From the NCBI GenBank assembly GCA_016861165.1, contig BOKV01000002.1, positions 62,001 through 126,000 on the forward strand: DNA of 64,000 nt, given 5' to 3'. This document shows, piece after piece, positions 34,644-43,510 of this stretch. How positions within the stretch are numbered: position 1 is the stretch's first letter; every line of letters starts with the position of its first letter. This DNA is from Alphaproteobacteria bacterium. Its GTDB lineage: Bacteria; Pseudomonadota; Alphaproteobacteria; Rhizobiales; Rhizobiaceae. Below the pieces are notes generated by a model. It made no database searches and was not told where the DNA came from. It worked only from the letters and a program-made list of their open reading frames with translations. The position numbers and the translations under genes were made by a program.

Positions 34644-35726
34644 TCAGGCACGCGTCTCCGCCTCGCTCTCGCGCGGCCGCATGGCGATCGGCACCGGCCC
34701 GCCATGGCCGGGCTGGCTCGCCGCCAACGCCTGGGCCTGCCGCCGGCGCTCGCGGAACTTGGCGAACTGGTTGTCGGCCAGAACGCCGATGAGGATGACG
34801 CTGCCCATGACGGCGAAGTTGAGCGAGGAGGGAATGCCCAGCAGGTTAACCAGGTTCTGCAGGACCTGCAGCAGGATGACGCCGAGCACGACGCCGACGA
34901 TCGAGCCTTCGCCGCCGCGCAGCGAGAAGCCGCCTAGGACGGCGGCGGCGATCGCATAGAGCTCATAGAAATTGCCGTGTCCGGAAGGCAGAATCGACCG
35001 GGTGTACATGGCGAAGAAGATCGCCGCGATCGCCGTCAGCACCGCGCAGATGATGTAGGCTGCGACGATGACGCGCGTGGTGCGGATGCCCGAATAGCGC
35101 GCCGCCTCCTCGTTCTTGCCGACGGCGAAGAGATAGCGCCCGAACACCGAGCGGTGCAGCACAAACCACATCACTACCGCCACCACGATCATGAAGATGA
35201 ACGAGTGCGGTATGAGCAGCGAGTGCAGGTTGCCGCCGGTGATGAGCGCGACGATGTCGGTTCGGCCGGTGGTCAGCCATTCGAGGTCGGGAAAGTTGAC
35301 GCCGAAGGGAAAGCCGGCCGTGGCGTCATGCGTGTAGAAGCGCGCGATGCCGCGATAGATCAGCAGCCCGCACAGCGTGACCACGAAGGGCTGCAGGTTC
35401 ATCCGGGTGACCAGCAGGCCGTGCACCAGCCCCATCGCCAGGCCGATGACGATCACCAGCAGTGCCGCAAGCGGCCAGGGCACGCCCTGGTTGGCGATCA
35501 GGTCGATGAAGATGACGCCGAGAATGGCGATCATCGACCCGACCGACAGCTCGATGCCGCCGGTGATGATCACGAACCCCTGGCCAATGGCGAAGATGCC
35601 GAACAGGCCCACTAGGTTGGCCGTGTTGGCGATGTTGATCGGGGAGAGGAAGCGCGGATTGATGATCGCCACCACGGCGCCCACCACGATGATGAGAACC
35701 AGCAGCCCAAGGTCCTTTTTGAGCAT
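34644..35726 (-). CDS. Sugar ABC transporter permease (CUT2 type), system A
   Basis: 360 residues, about ten helices. It is RbsC/XylH-like: GQGFVIITGGIELSVGSMIA, LQPFVVTLCGLLIYRGIAR, and the cytoplasmic coupling motif GGFSLRGGEGSIVGVVLGV. The long glycine/proline-rich C-terminal tail after residue 325 is unusual but clearly in frame. It works with the ATPase (35752-37290) and binding protein (37351-38304) upstream. The substrate is unknown; a hexose or sugar acid feeding 2-keto-3-deoxygalactonate is a fair inference. Confidence 0.9.
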   Translation of the reverse strand: MLKKDLGLLVLIIVVGAVVAIINPRFLSPINIANTANLVGLFGIFAIGQGFVIITGGIELSVGSMIAILGVIFIDLIANQGVPWPLAALLVIVIGLAMGLVHGLLVTRMNLQPFVVTLCGLLIYRGIARFYTHDATAGFPFGVNFPDLEWLTTGRTDIVALITGGNLHSLLIPHSFIFMIVVAVVMWFVLHRSVFGRYLFAVGKNEEAARYSGIRTTRVIVAAYIICAVLTAIAAIFFAMYTRSILPSGHGNFYELYAIAAAVLGGFSLRGGEGSIVGVVLGVILLQVLQNLVNLLGIPSSLNFAVMGSVILIGVLADNQFAKFRERRRQAQALAASQPGHGGPVPIAMRPRESEAETRA

Positions 35727-35751
35727 TGTCGACTGCCTCCCCCGGCACGGA

Positions 35752-37290
35752 TCACAGCGGCTTGCCGACCGCCAGCCTCAGGATGTTTTCCTCGCTGCAC
35801 TGCGCGCGGTCCAGAATACCGGAAATGTGGCCTTCATGCATGACGGCGACCCTGTCGGACACGCCGATCACTTCCTCCATGTCGGATGAGATCATCAGCA
35901 CGGCGACGCCATTGTCGGCGAGGCCGCGCATCAGCCTGTAGATTTCCGACTTCGCCCCGATGTCTATGCCGCGCGTCGGCTCGTCGAAGATGATCACCCT
36001 CGGCTCCATGGCGAGCCATTTGGCCAGCACTACCTTCTGCTGGTTGCCACCCGAGAGCGCCCCGGTGCGGATCGTCACGCCGGGCGTCCGGATGTCGAGT
36101 TCGACGCGGCTCCTTTCGGCCCGCGCCCGCTCGCGCTCGCCGGAGACCAGCATATGGCGGCAATAGGCCGCCAGGTTCGGCAGGCTGACATTCTCGGCGA
36201 TCGTCAGATCGAGCAGCAGGCCGGCGCCCTTGCGGTCCTCTGGCACCAGGAACACGCCCGCCCGGACCGCGTCGGCCGAGGACGCGAACCGCGCCTCCCG
36301 TCCGTCGAGCATGATGGCGCCGCCCAGCGCACGGTCGATCCCGAACAGCACCCGCGCCAGTTCGGTTCGCCCCGCTCCGACCAGCCCGGCCAGCCCGAGG
36401 ATTTCGCCCCTGTGCAGATCGAGGTCGATGTCCCTGTGCGGATAGGTCGAGGTCCTGATCCCCCTTGCCGAAAGGGCAACCTCGCCGCGTGGCACGGCCG
36501 GCGGCGCGTAGGCGACCTTCAGATCGCGCCCGACCATCAGCTTGACCATGGCGTCGTGATGGATGCCGTCGTCGTGGAGCGCGCCGACCAGGTGGCCGTC
36601 GCGCAGCACCAGGACGCGGTCGCAGGACTCGACGATTTCGTGAAGCCGGTGGGAAATGAAGATCACCGAGATGCCATGCGCCTTCAGCCCCGCGATCACC
36701 TCGAGCAGCTTCTCGGTCTCGGCGACCGGCAGCGCCGAGGTCGGTTCGTCGAAGATGACCAGCCGCGCGTCGACGCTTAGAACCCTGGCGATCTCGACCA
36801 TCTGGCGCTGGGCGAGCGAGAGCCTCTCGACCGGGGTGGTGGACGAGAACGACGCGCCCAGCCGGTCCAGCAGCGGCTGCACCGCGGCATGAAGCCTGTC
36901 GGTGTCGATCAGCCGCAGGAAGCCGTACCGGCGCGGCTCGCGGCCGATATAGACATTGGCTGCAACGTCGAGATTCTCGAAGAGGTTGAGCTCCTGATGG
37001 ACGAAGGCGATCCCCGCCTTCATCGAATCCTCCACGGTGAAGGCATCGCGGACCGAGCCGTCCACCTCGATGGCGCCGCGGTCGGGCTCGGTGACGCCGC
37101 CAAGGATCTTCATCAGCGTGGATTTGCCGGCGCCGTTCTCGCCGACGATGCCGATGACCTCGCCCGGTCGGACCTCCATCGAGAAATCGGCGAGCGCGAC
37201 CACGCCGGGATAGGACTTGCGGATGCCTGAAAGCCTGAGGAATGGCTCGCCGGTCGGCTCGGGCATGGTCGAAACAGCAGGCGCGGCCAC
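35752..37290 (-). CDS. Sugar ABC transporter ATP-binding protein (two-domain), system A
   Basis: 512 residues with two nucleotide-binding domains, as in RbsA/MglA. N-terminal domain: Walker A GENGAGKSTLMKIL (about 50-63), LSLAQRQMVEIARVL signature, Walker B VIFDEPTSAL. The C-terminal domain has a degenerate Walker A (LVGAGRTELARVLFG), signature LSGGNQQKVVLAKWL and IIFDEPTRGIDIGAK. It energises the CUT2 permease encoded 25 bases downstream. A hairpin between it and the binding-protein gene probably lowers its expression relative to the binding protein. Confidence 0.93.
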   Translation of the reverse strand: MAAPAVSTMPEPTGEPFLRLSGIRKSYPGVVALADFSMEVRPGEVIGIVGENGAGKSTLMKILGGVTEPDRGAIEVDGSVRDAFTVEDSMKAGIAFVHQELNLFENLDVAANVYIGREPRRYGFLRLIDTDRLHAAVQPLLDRLGASFSSTTPVERLSLAQRQMVEIARVLSVDARLVIFDEPTSALPVAETEKLLEVIAGLKAHGISVIFISHRLHEIVESCDRVLVLRDGHLVGALHDDGIHHDAMVKLMVGRDLKVAYAPPAVPRGEVALSARGIRTSTYPHRDIDLDLHRGEILGLAGLVGAGRTELARVLFGIDRALGGAIMLDGREARFASSADAVRAGVFLVPEDRKGAGLLLDLTIAENVSLPNLAAYCRHMLVSGERERARAERSRVELDIRTPGVTIRTGALSGGNQQKVVLAKWLAMEPRVIIFDEPTRGIDIGAKSEIYRLMRGLADNGVAVLMISSDMEEVIGVSDRVAVMHEGHISGILDRAQCSEENILRLAVGKPL

Positions 37291-37308
37291 ATCGGTCTCC
37301 AGGAGCAG

Positions 37309-37334
37309 CCCGCAGCCGGTTGCCCGGCTGCGGG
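37309..37334 (-). terminator. 11-bp hairpin between binding-protein and ATPase genes
   Basis: Perfect stem 37309-37319 with 37324-37334 and a 4-base loop, without a T-run. Such hairpins after binding-protein genes commonly protect the upstream mRNA or partly terminate, giving excess binding protein. Confidence 0.5.
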
Positions 37335-37350
37335 GCGTTGTCAGGCCGGC

Positions 37351-38304
37351 TTACTTGCCCGCCAGCTTGGCCTGAAAGTCGGCCTGGAACGCTTCGACAT
37401 TTTCCTGGGTCAGCGTCAAGCCCGGAATGATGATGATGCCATCGGCCGGGATGCCGCTCTTGTCGCCCTTCAGAAAGGCGGCGATCAGCTTGGAGCCCTG
37501 ATAGCCCCATTCATAGGGCTGCTGCACCACGGTGCCGGCAAACGAGCCCTCCTTGACGGCGCCCAGTGTGATCGGGTCCTCGTCGAAGGCGACGACCGTG
37601 ATCTCGCCGAGCTTGCCGGCGTCCCGCAGCGCCTCGTACATGCGCGGCGGGTTGTAGGAATAGAAGCCGACCATGCAGTTCACGTCCGGATTGGCCACCA
37701 GCACGTCGTCCACATTGGCACGGGCGCGGGTCTGGTCGATGTCGTCGCCGCGCACATCGATGAGTTCGAGGCCGGTGCCGGCGACGGCTTGGTTGTAGCC
37801 CTGAATGCGCTCCTTGGCGTTGTCGGCGCCGGGCAGGCCGACAAAGCCGATGCACTTGCCCTGCTTGCCGGCCATCGCCTTCTTCATCAGTTCGCCGGCC
37901 GCCGTACCGAGTTCGGTGTTGGATGAGCCGATATAGGCGATGCGGTCCGACTGGGTCGCGTCGGAATCGAAGGTGAAGAACGGAATCTGCGAGGCGACCG
38001 AGTTGATGGCGTCGGTCGAGGTGGGGGGATCGACCACCGACACGGCCAGCGCGGCGACGCCGGCCGCCACGAGGTCGTCCATCATGCGGCGCTGCACGGC
38101 GGCGTCGGCCCGTTCCGGGTAGCGGAACGAAAGCGTGACGTCGGGCAGCTCCGTCTGGGCCTTTGCAACCGCCGCCTCCATGATCTTCCAGAAGTCCGAC
38201 GGGCCGTTGACGACGAAGGCGATTTCCGGCTTGTCCTGCGCGTAGGCGCTGCCGCCCAACGCCGAAGCCAGCACGGCAACACTGATCAAACGTCCGAGTC
38301 TCAT
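37351..38304 (-). CDS. Periplasmic sugar-binding protein (CUT2), system A
   Basis: 317 residues. The signal peptide ends at SAYA-QDK (about residue 22). The mature protein is of the RbsB/periplasmic-binding type 1 family: PEIAFVVNGPSDFWKIMEAA, then DDLVAAGVAALAVSVVDPP, and VAFDEDPITLGAVKEGSFAG, ending in a hinge-spanning region. It captures a sugar for the ATPase and permease encoded downstream. The ribosome site GGGGGAGGAGCA precedes the ATG. The 122 bases upstream are AT-rich and probably hold the promoter and operator. Confidence 0.92.
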   Translation of the reverse strand: MRLGRLISVAVLASALGGSAYAQDKPEIAFVVNGPSDFWKIMEAAVAKAQTELPDVTLSFRYPERADAAVQRRMMDDLVAAGVAALAVSVVDPPTSTDAINSVASQIPFFTFDSDATQSDRIAYIGSSNTELGTAAGELMKKAMAGKQGKCIGFVGLPGADNAKERIQGYNQAVAGTGLELIDVRGDDIDQTRARANVDDVLVANPDVNCMVGFYSYNPPRMYEALRDAGKLGEITVVAFDEDPITLGAVKEGSFAGTVVQQPYEWGYQGSKLIAAFLKGDKSGIPADGIIIIPGLTLTQENVEAFQADFQAKLAGK

Positions 38305-38426
38305 TGCTCCTCCCCCTCGGGTTCACTGCTGATTTGAATGATACCTCCCGCGCATATTTGCGCACCAAATTGCTAATATAAATCGATCAAATTATCAACG
38401 GAAAACGACGCGCAGGGACGGCACGG

Positions 38427-39431
38427 TCAGACCGTCACCCAGCCGCCGGCGCGCTCGCTTTCGAAGATCGCGTCGAGCACGCGCATCGAGGCGATGGCGT
38501 CGTCGATGCCCCAGGGCAGCGGCTTTCCCGTCAGCACCGACCGTGCGAAGGCCTCGGCCTGCTCGGCATATTGGTCGCATGGCGCGATCACCTCGCGTCG
38601 GGCGAGATGGCCGTCGAAACTCAGCCCCTCGTCGACCAGGACCGCCGTCGCCTCGCCCTGCGGGGCATTGAAGGGAACCACGATCTCGGCGCGCGCCCGC
38701 GTGCCGATGATCTCGATCGACTGGTGGCCGACCAGTTGCGTCGATACGGTGAAGGCAAGCTGGCGACCCTCGCCGAAATCGGCGATGACGCTCGCCTGGC
38801 GGTCGGTGCCGAAGCGCGGGCAGCGGTCGATCAGCGCCACGACGCGCTTGGGCTCGGCCTCGAAGAAGAAGCGGCCGCCGGTGACCGGGTAGCAGCCGAT
38901 GTCGAGGATGGCGCCGCCGCCGATCTCCGGCTTGTTGCGCACATCGTCGGCGTCCATGTTGACATAGCTGAACACCGCGCGCACCGCACGCGCCTCGCCC
39001 AGTTCGCCGGAGCGCACGATTTCGCGCACGCGCAGCCATTGCGGGTGGTAGCGCACCATGAAGGCTTCGGCCACCGTGACGTTGGCGGGGCACTCGCGCA
39101 GGCGCTCGGCCTCCCTGACGCTGAGCGCAATCGGCTTTTCGCACAGGACATGCTTGCCGGCGCGCGCCGCCGCCAGCGTGTAGTCGACATGGAGATGGTT
39201 GGGCAGCGGATTGTAGATGGCATCCACCTCGCCGTCGGCGATGAGTTCCTCATAGGAGCCATAGGCACGTTCGATCCCCAGTTCGCTCGCCACCTCGCCG
39301 GCGCGCGCGCGATCGCGCGAGGCGATCGCCACCACTTGCGAGGACGGCGACGCCTTGATGCCGGGAATGACCTTGGTGCGCCCGATATTGGCCGTCGAAA
39401 GGATGCCCCACCGCAGTCTCCTGCCTGTCAT
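38427..39431 (-). CDS. Gfo/Idh/MocA-family oxidoreductase
   Basis: 334 residues. N-terminal Rossmann domain LRWGILSTANIGRTKVIPGI; cofactor-contact motif YNPLPNHLHVDYTLAAARAG, with HVLCEKPIALSVREAE holding the conserved EKP lysine. The C-terminal alpha/beta domain has GGGAILDIGCYPVTGGRFFF, with the DIGCYP signature. It probably oxidises or isomerises a sugar or polyol with NAD(P); the substrate is unknown. I start it at the ATG at 39431 because the Rossmann strand follows at once. It lies between the two transport systems. Confidence 0.92.
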   Translation of the reverse strand: MTGRRLRWGILSTANIGRTKVIPGIKASPSSQVVAIASRDRARAGEVASELGIERAYGSYEELIADGEVDAIYNPLPNHLHVDYTLAAARAGKHVLCEKPIALSVREAERLRECPANVTVAEAFMVRYHPQWLRVREIVRSGELGEARAVRAVFSYVNMDADDVRNKPEIGGGAILDIGCYPVTGGRFFFEAEPKRVVALIDRCPRFGTDRQASVIADFGEGRQLAFTVSTQLVGHQSIEIIGTRARAEIVVPFNAPQGEATAVLVDEGLSFDGHLARREVIAPCDQYAEQAEAFARSVLTGKPLPWGIDDAIASMRVLDAIFESERAGGWVTV

Positions 39432-39463
39432 GTCGCCGTCCCCGATTGTTCGTTCGCGTCGCT

Positions 39464-39498
39464 CGAAAAGGAGCCGGGCCGCGGGGCGGCCCGGCTCC
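39464..39498 (-). terminator. Intrinsic terminator after binding protein B
   Basis: Perfect 12-bp GC-rich stem (39470-39481 with 39487-39498), 5-base loop; on the minus strand it is followed by TTTTCG. It lies 24 bases past the stop of the binding-protein gene and just before the oxidoreductase start, so it separates two transcription units or partly attenuates. Confidence 0.65.
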
Positions 39499-39521
39499 AC
39501 TGCGTCAGGTCTGGTCCGCCG

Positions 39522-40514
39522 TCAGTTGTTGGCGCAGAAGCCGGGATCCTGCTCGTTGCAGATGTCGAGCCCGGTATAGAGCGGATCGTCGACCTTCTCG
39601 CCATTGATGAGCTGGATCATCACGTCCGGCGCGCGGTAGCCCATCTCGAACGGCCGCTGGCCGACCTGGGCATGGCTGCGCCCCTCGCGGAACGCCTGGG
39701 TCTGCGGCGGCAGCGTGTCGCCGGCGATGATGATCAGGTCCTTCGACTTCAGCTTGTCCATGACCTGGTCGGTCACCTGGGCGTAGGCCTGCGGCGCGAA
39801 CTGCGCCCAGCCGCCGACCAGGATGAAGGCGTCGAGGTCGGGATTGGCGGTGAAGGTGTCGGCCATCTGCTGGTTGGCGAGGTCGGCCTGGTCATTGGTG
39901 AACACCGGGCAGCCGTCGATCTCGGTCCAGCCGTTCTGGCCGGTCAGGCGATCGATGCCCTTCTGCCCGGATGCGGTATCGCGGAAGCCCTGCGCGCGGG
40001 CGTTGATATTGTCGGCGGCGACGTTGCCGAGCTGCAGGCAGACGGTACCGCCCTCGGCCTTCAGCTTCATCGCCTCCTCGGCCATCTTGACACCCATCAG
40101 GTAGTTGTCGGTGCCGAGATAGGTGACGCGCAGGTCGCGGTCCTGTTCGAGGAAGTCGGCGTCGATGGTCATGACCGGCACCTTCGGCGCGATCTGGCGC
40201 ACGCGGTTGGCCATGGCCGGCGCGTTCGACGGCGAGATGGCGATCGCCGCCACGCCCTTGGTCAGCAGGTCGTCGACGATCTGCACTTCGCCGGCCTCGT
40301 CGGCCGATGAGGCCGGGCCGGTATAGAGGCATTCGTACTTGCTGTCGGCGTTCTCGGCCATCCATTTCTGGCAGCCGAGATTGATCTGCTCGAAGAACGG
40401 GTTGTCGAGGCCCTTGACCACGATCGCCAGCGTCTCCTTGCCCTGGCCGAGCGCGGGGCCGGCGGCCAGCGCGGCAAGTGCCGCCGCACAGGCCAGTATC
40501 TTGACTTCATGCAT
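39522..40514 (-). CDS. Periplasmic sugar-binding protein, system B
   Basis: 330 residues, with a signal peptide ending near GPALG-QGK (about residue 23). RbsB/FrcB-like fold: LAIVVKGLDNPFFEQINLGC, DDLLTKGVAAIAISPSN, VMTIDADFLEQD, YLGTDNYLMGVKMAEEA and PDLDAFILVGGWAQFAP. Four cysteines in the mature part are more than usual for the family. Its cognate ATPase and permease are most likely the divergent genes at 41638-43402. A GGGAGG ribosome site supports the start at 40514. Substrate unknown. Confidence 0.9.
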   Translation of the reverse strand: MHEVKILACAAALAALAAGPALGQGKETLAIVVKGLDNPFFEQINLGCQKWMAENADSKYECLYTGPASSADEAGEVQIVDDLLTKGVAAIAISPSNAPAMANRVRQIAPKVPVMTIDADFLEQDRDLRVTYLGTDNYLMGVKMAEEAMKLKAEGGTVCLQLGNVAADNINARAQGFRDTASGQKGIDRLTGQNGWTEIDGCPVFTNDQADLANQQMADTFTANPDLDAFILVGGWAQFAPQAYAQVTDQVMDKLKSKDLIIIAGDTLPPQTQAFREGRSHAQVGQRPFEMGYRAPDVMIQLINGEKVDDPLYTGLDICNEQDPGFCANN

Positions 40515-40554
40515 AGTCCATCCTCCCTTGGGCTCTGAGATTGGTCCCGTGCCG

Positions 40555-41535
40555 TCAGCCCGGGTACCAGACTTGTCGCGGGTCGTTGCTCGCCCGCGCA
40601 AAGTTCCATGCGTCCTCGATCAACGCCCGCATGTCGTAGAGCGGGCGCCAGCCGAGCTTCAGCCGTGCCTTGGCGTTGTCCAGCCAGTTGCTGAAAAAGC
40701 CGGTCGACACCTCGACCGGGAAATAACCGCGTGTCTCCTCCAGATATTGGGCGACCCGGCCGTAGTCGACGGGCTCGTCCATGGCGATGTTGAACAGCTC
40801 GCGCTCGGCCGCCGGATTGTTGAGCGCGGCGAGGATGGCGGCGACGACATCGCTGACGTGGATGAAGTTGCGCTTGAGCGGCGCGCCGGTCGCGTCGCGC
40901 ATCAGCGGCACCGCCTTGCGGCCGGCGAAGCGGGCAAGGTCGTCGCTTGGCAGCAGGCTCGCCCAGGGCGGGCCGCCGAACTGGTCGTCGCCGAAGGACA
41001 GCGCGAAGCGGAAGTCGTCCTTTTCCATGATCCAGGGCGGCCGCAGGCAGCAGCCGTTGACGCCGTACTGAATCTGGTATTGTTCGAGCATCACCTCCTC
41101 GATGACCTTCGTCAGCGCATAGCATCCCGGATAGGCGCGCCGCGGCGAGGTCTCCGTCACCGGATGGTCGTAGCCATGAAAAATGTGACCAACCGAGCAG
41201 TCGCCGCCGATCAGGATGAACTGGCGGGCGGTCGGCGAGGCGCGGAACGCCTCCAGAAGATGGAACATGCCCTTGACCGCCACGTCCATGACGAGGTCGG
41301 GCGATTCCTTGACGGCGGCCATGTGCACGACATGGGTGACCCCGGCCATCGCCGCCTCGACGCTCTCACGGTCGGCGAGCGACCCCTTGACCACGCTCAC
41401 CCGGTGACGCGGCGCGAGATCGCGATTGTGGCAGAGGACGACGACCCCGGCACCGGCGAACCGGCTGTCGGCGAGAAAGGCCGGCAGCAGATTGCTGCCC
41501 ACCTTCCCCGTCACCCCCGTCATCAGCAGCTTCAT
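40555..41535 (-). CDS. NAD-dependent epimerase/dehydratase (sugar dehydrogenase-like)
   Basis: 326 residues, extended SDR. Nucleotide-binding motif GVTGKVGSNLLPAF at 7-20. HVVHMAAVKESPDLVMDVAV and YALTKVIEEVM (YxxxK at about 140-144) form the active site. KRNFIHVSDVVAAI lies in the substrate half. Relatives include UDP-sugar epimerases and uronate/sugar dehydrogenases; I cannot choose between them. A GGAGGAG ribosome site precedes the ATG at 41535. It is transcribed with binding protein B (40-base gap) and divergent from the ATPase gene. Confidence 0.85.
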   Translation of the reverse strand: MKLLMTGVTGKVGSNLLPAFLADSRFAGAGVVVLCHNRDLAPRHRVSVVKGSLADRESVEAAMAGVTHVVHMAAVKESPDLVMDVAVKGMFHLLEAFRASPTARQFILIGGDCSVGHIFHGYDHPVTETSPRRAYPGCYALTKVIEEVMLEQYQIQYGVNGCCLRPPWIMEKDDFRFALSFGDDQFGGPPWASLLPSDDLARFAGRKAVPLMRDATGAPLKRNFIHVSDVVAAILAALNNPAAERELFNIAMDEPVDYGRVAQYLEETRGYFPVEVSTGFFSNWLDNAKARLKLGWRPLYDMRALIEDAWNFARASNDPRQVWYPG

Positions 41536-41559
41536 GACTCCTCCCGAGCTGATAATGAT

Positions 41560-41575
41560 AATATTTACTAATATT
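41560..41575. promoter_or_regulatory. AT-rich dyad in the divergent sugar-locus promoter region
   Basis: AATATT-TACT-AATATT lies between two divergent starts, in a short AT-rich stretch of an otherwise GC-rich region. A related sequence (CTAATAT followed by CG-TCAA spacing) occurs upstream of binding protein A at 38373-38390. It is a candidate operator for the LacI regulator encoded at 43511. Confidence 0.35.
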
Positions 41576-41637
41576 CGTTCGTCAACTATTTCTGGGATGG
41601 ACGCGAGAGCCCGCAGCGAGGCGAGGGAGGACAGGCC

Positions 41638-42381
41638 GTGGCGGAAAGGTTGAGGCTGACCGGAATCAGCAAGCATTTCGGCGCCATACGGGCGCTGCAC
41701 GAGGTGTCATTGTCGGTTCAGGAGGGCGAGGTGCTCGGCCTGATGGGTGACAACGGCGCCGGCAAGTCGACGCTGGTCAAGATCATCGCCGGCAATTTCC
41801 GCCCCTCCGACGGCGAGATCCGGCTCGACGGCGAGCCGCGCGACTTCCACCATCCCAAGGACGCCCGCAATGCCGGCATCGAGATCGTCTACCAGGACCT
41901 CGCCCTTTGCGACAACCTGACCGCCGCCTCCAACGTCTTTCTGGGGCGCGAGCTGCGCCGCCGGATGGGGCCCGTCCCAGTGCTCGACTACCGCTCGATG
42001 CACCGGCGCGCCGGCGAACTGTTCGCCCTGCTGAAGTCGGAGACGCGCCCGCGCGACCTGGTGCGCCGGATGTCGGGCGGCCAGCGCCAGGCGGTGGCGA
42101 TCGCCCGCACGCTGCTGGCCGACGCCCGCGTCGTGCTCATGGACGAGCCGACGGCGGCGATCTCTGTGCGCCAGGTGGCCGAGGTGCTCGACCTGATCCA
42201 GCGCCTGCGCGACCGCGGCATCTCGGTGATCCTGATCAGCCACCGCATGCCGGACGTGTTCAGCGTGTCCGACCGGATCGCGGTGCTCAGGCGCGGCGAA
42301 CTGGTCGCCCACAAGGCGAAGGCCGACAGCTCGCCCGAGGAGGTGACCGGGCTGATCACCGGCGCCATCCAGACGGCATGA
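41638..42381 (+). CDS. Sugar ABC transporter ATP-binding protein (single domain), system B
   Basis: 247 residues from GTG. One nucleotide-binding domain: Walker A GDNGAGKSTLVKII (about 38-51), signature MSGGQRQAVAIARTLL, Walker B VVLMDEPTAAI and switch VILISHRMPDV. The single-domain form resembles the fructose transporter ATPase FrcA and differs from the two-domain ATPase of system A. A homodimer would drive the permease encoded 22 bases downstream. It is divergent from the epimerase/binding-protein B operon. Confidence 0.92.
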   Translation: MAERLRLTGISKHFGAIRALHEVSLSVQEGEVLGLMGDNGAGKSTLVKIIAGNFRPSDGEIRLDGEPRDFHHPKDARNAGIEIVYQDLALCDNLTAASNVFLGRELRRRMGPVPVLDYRSMHRRAGELFALLKSETRPRDLVRRMSGGQRQAVAIARTLLADARVVLMDEPTAAISVRQVAEVLDLIQRLRDRGISVILISHRMPDVFSVSDRIAVLRRGELVAHKAKADSSPEEVTGLITGAIQTA

Positions 42382-42403
42382 GGAAAGGCTGAGGGAGACA
42401 ACC

Positions 42404-43402
42404 ATGACGACAACGCTCGAACAGGCCATCGAACAGAGCCAGCACCGCAACCTGTTGTCCCGCATCATGAGCGTCCAGGTGTTCTGGGTGGCCCTGGCGG
42501 CGGTACTCGCCTGCCTCGCGCTGACGTTGATCACCGATACCTTCGCCACCGAGCGCAACCTGTTCAACGTCACCCGCAACTTCGCCTTCGTCGCCATCAT
42601 CGCCATCGGCATGACCACCGTCATCGCCTCGGGCGGCATCGACCTGTCGGTCGGCGCCTCGGTGGTGCTGTCGGCGGTCGTCGTCGGCGCGCTGATGGAA
42701 ACCGGCTACCCGTTCTGGGCGGCGGCGCTGCTCGCCATCGGCGCCGTTCTGCTGGTCGGGCTGGTCAATGGCGTCCTGATCGCCTTCGTCGGCATGCCGC
42801 CCTTCGTCGTCACGCTCGGCATGCTGTCCTTCGCCCGCTCGATGGCGCTGGTGCTTTCCAACAACAAGATGATCTACCAGTTCGGACCCGACCACGGGCT
42901 GCTGCTGTGGCTGGGCGGCGGCGCCACGGTCGGTGTTCCCCACCCGCTGATCGCCATGGTGGTCCTCGCCGTCATCATGAGCTTCGTGCTCAAATGGACA
43001 CGGTGGGGCCAGTATGTCTTCGCCATCGGCGGCAACGAGAACGCCGCCGTGCTGACTGGCATCCCCGTGCGCGGCATGAAGGTATCGGTCTACATGTTCT
43101 CCGCCTTCACAGCGGGCGTCACCGGCATTCTCATGGTCGGCTGGCTCGGCAGCGTCACCACAAATCTCGGCACCGCCATGGAGCTGACCGTCATCGCCGC
43201 GGCCGTCATCGGCGGCGCCAATCTCGCCGGCGGCGAGGGCACCGTGTTCGGCGCCATCGTCGGCGCGCTGCTGATCGAGGTCATCCGCAACTCGCTGATC
43301 CTGCTCGGCATCTCGACCTTCTGGCAGGGTGCCTTCATCGGCAGCTTCATCATCATCGCGGTGGCCTTCGACCGCATCCGGCGATTGCGGGGCCAGGACT
43401 AG
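42404..43402 (+). CDS. Sugar ABC transporter permease (CUT2, FrcC-like), system B
   Basis: 332 residues, about nine to ten helices. Family motifs: IGMTTVIASGGIDLSVGASV, MPPFVVTLGMLSFARSMALV, NENAAVLTGIPVRGMKVSVY and IGGANLAGGEGTVFGAIVGA. It pairs with the single-domain ATPase just upstream and probably with binding protein B encoded on the other strand. A GAGGGAGACA ribosome site precedes the ATG. A strong hairpin follows the stop. Confidence 0.92.
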   Translation: MTTTLEQAIEQSQHRNLLSRIMSVQVFWVALAAVLACLALTLITDTFATERNLFNVTRNFAFVAIIAIGMTTVIASGGIDLSVGASVVLSAVVVGALMETGYPFWAAALLAIGAVLLVGLVNGVLIAFVGMPPFVVTLGMLSFARSMALVLSNNKMIYQFGPDHGLLLWLGGGATVGVPHPLIAMVVLAVIMSFVLKWTRWGQYVFAIGGNENAAVLTGIPVRGMKVSVYMFSAFTAGVTGILMVGWLGSVTTNLGTAMELTVIAAAVIGGANLAGGEGTVFGAIVGALLIEVIRNSLILLGISTFWQGAFIGSFIIIAVAFDRIRRLRGQD

Positions 43403-43409
43403 TCAGAGC

Positions 43410-43440
43410 GGACGGCAACCGGCTGGCCCGGTTGCCGTCC
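43410..43440 (+). terminator. 13-bp hairpin between permease B and lacI-type gene
   Basis: Perfect stem 43410-43422 with 43428-43440 and a 5-base loop, eight bases after the permease stop. No T-run follows, so termination may be partial, with the regulator gene expressed by read-through or its own promoter. Confidence 0.5.
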
Positions 43441-43510
43441 CGCCACGATCTAACGATAGCAGAGCCGCAGCCGCAGCCGCGGCCGGCAGTTGAGGAGCAT
43501 GGGGGCAGCA

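Noticed and set aside
43440-43510. Short tandem AGCCGC-type repeat near 43461-43480
   Set aside because: Only a few imperfect six-base units; likely chance in GC-rich DNA, not a repeat array or CRISPR.
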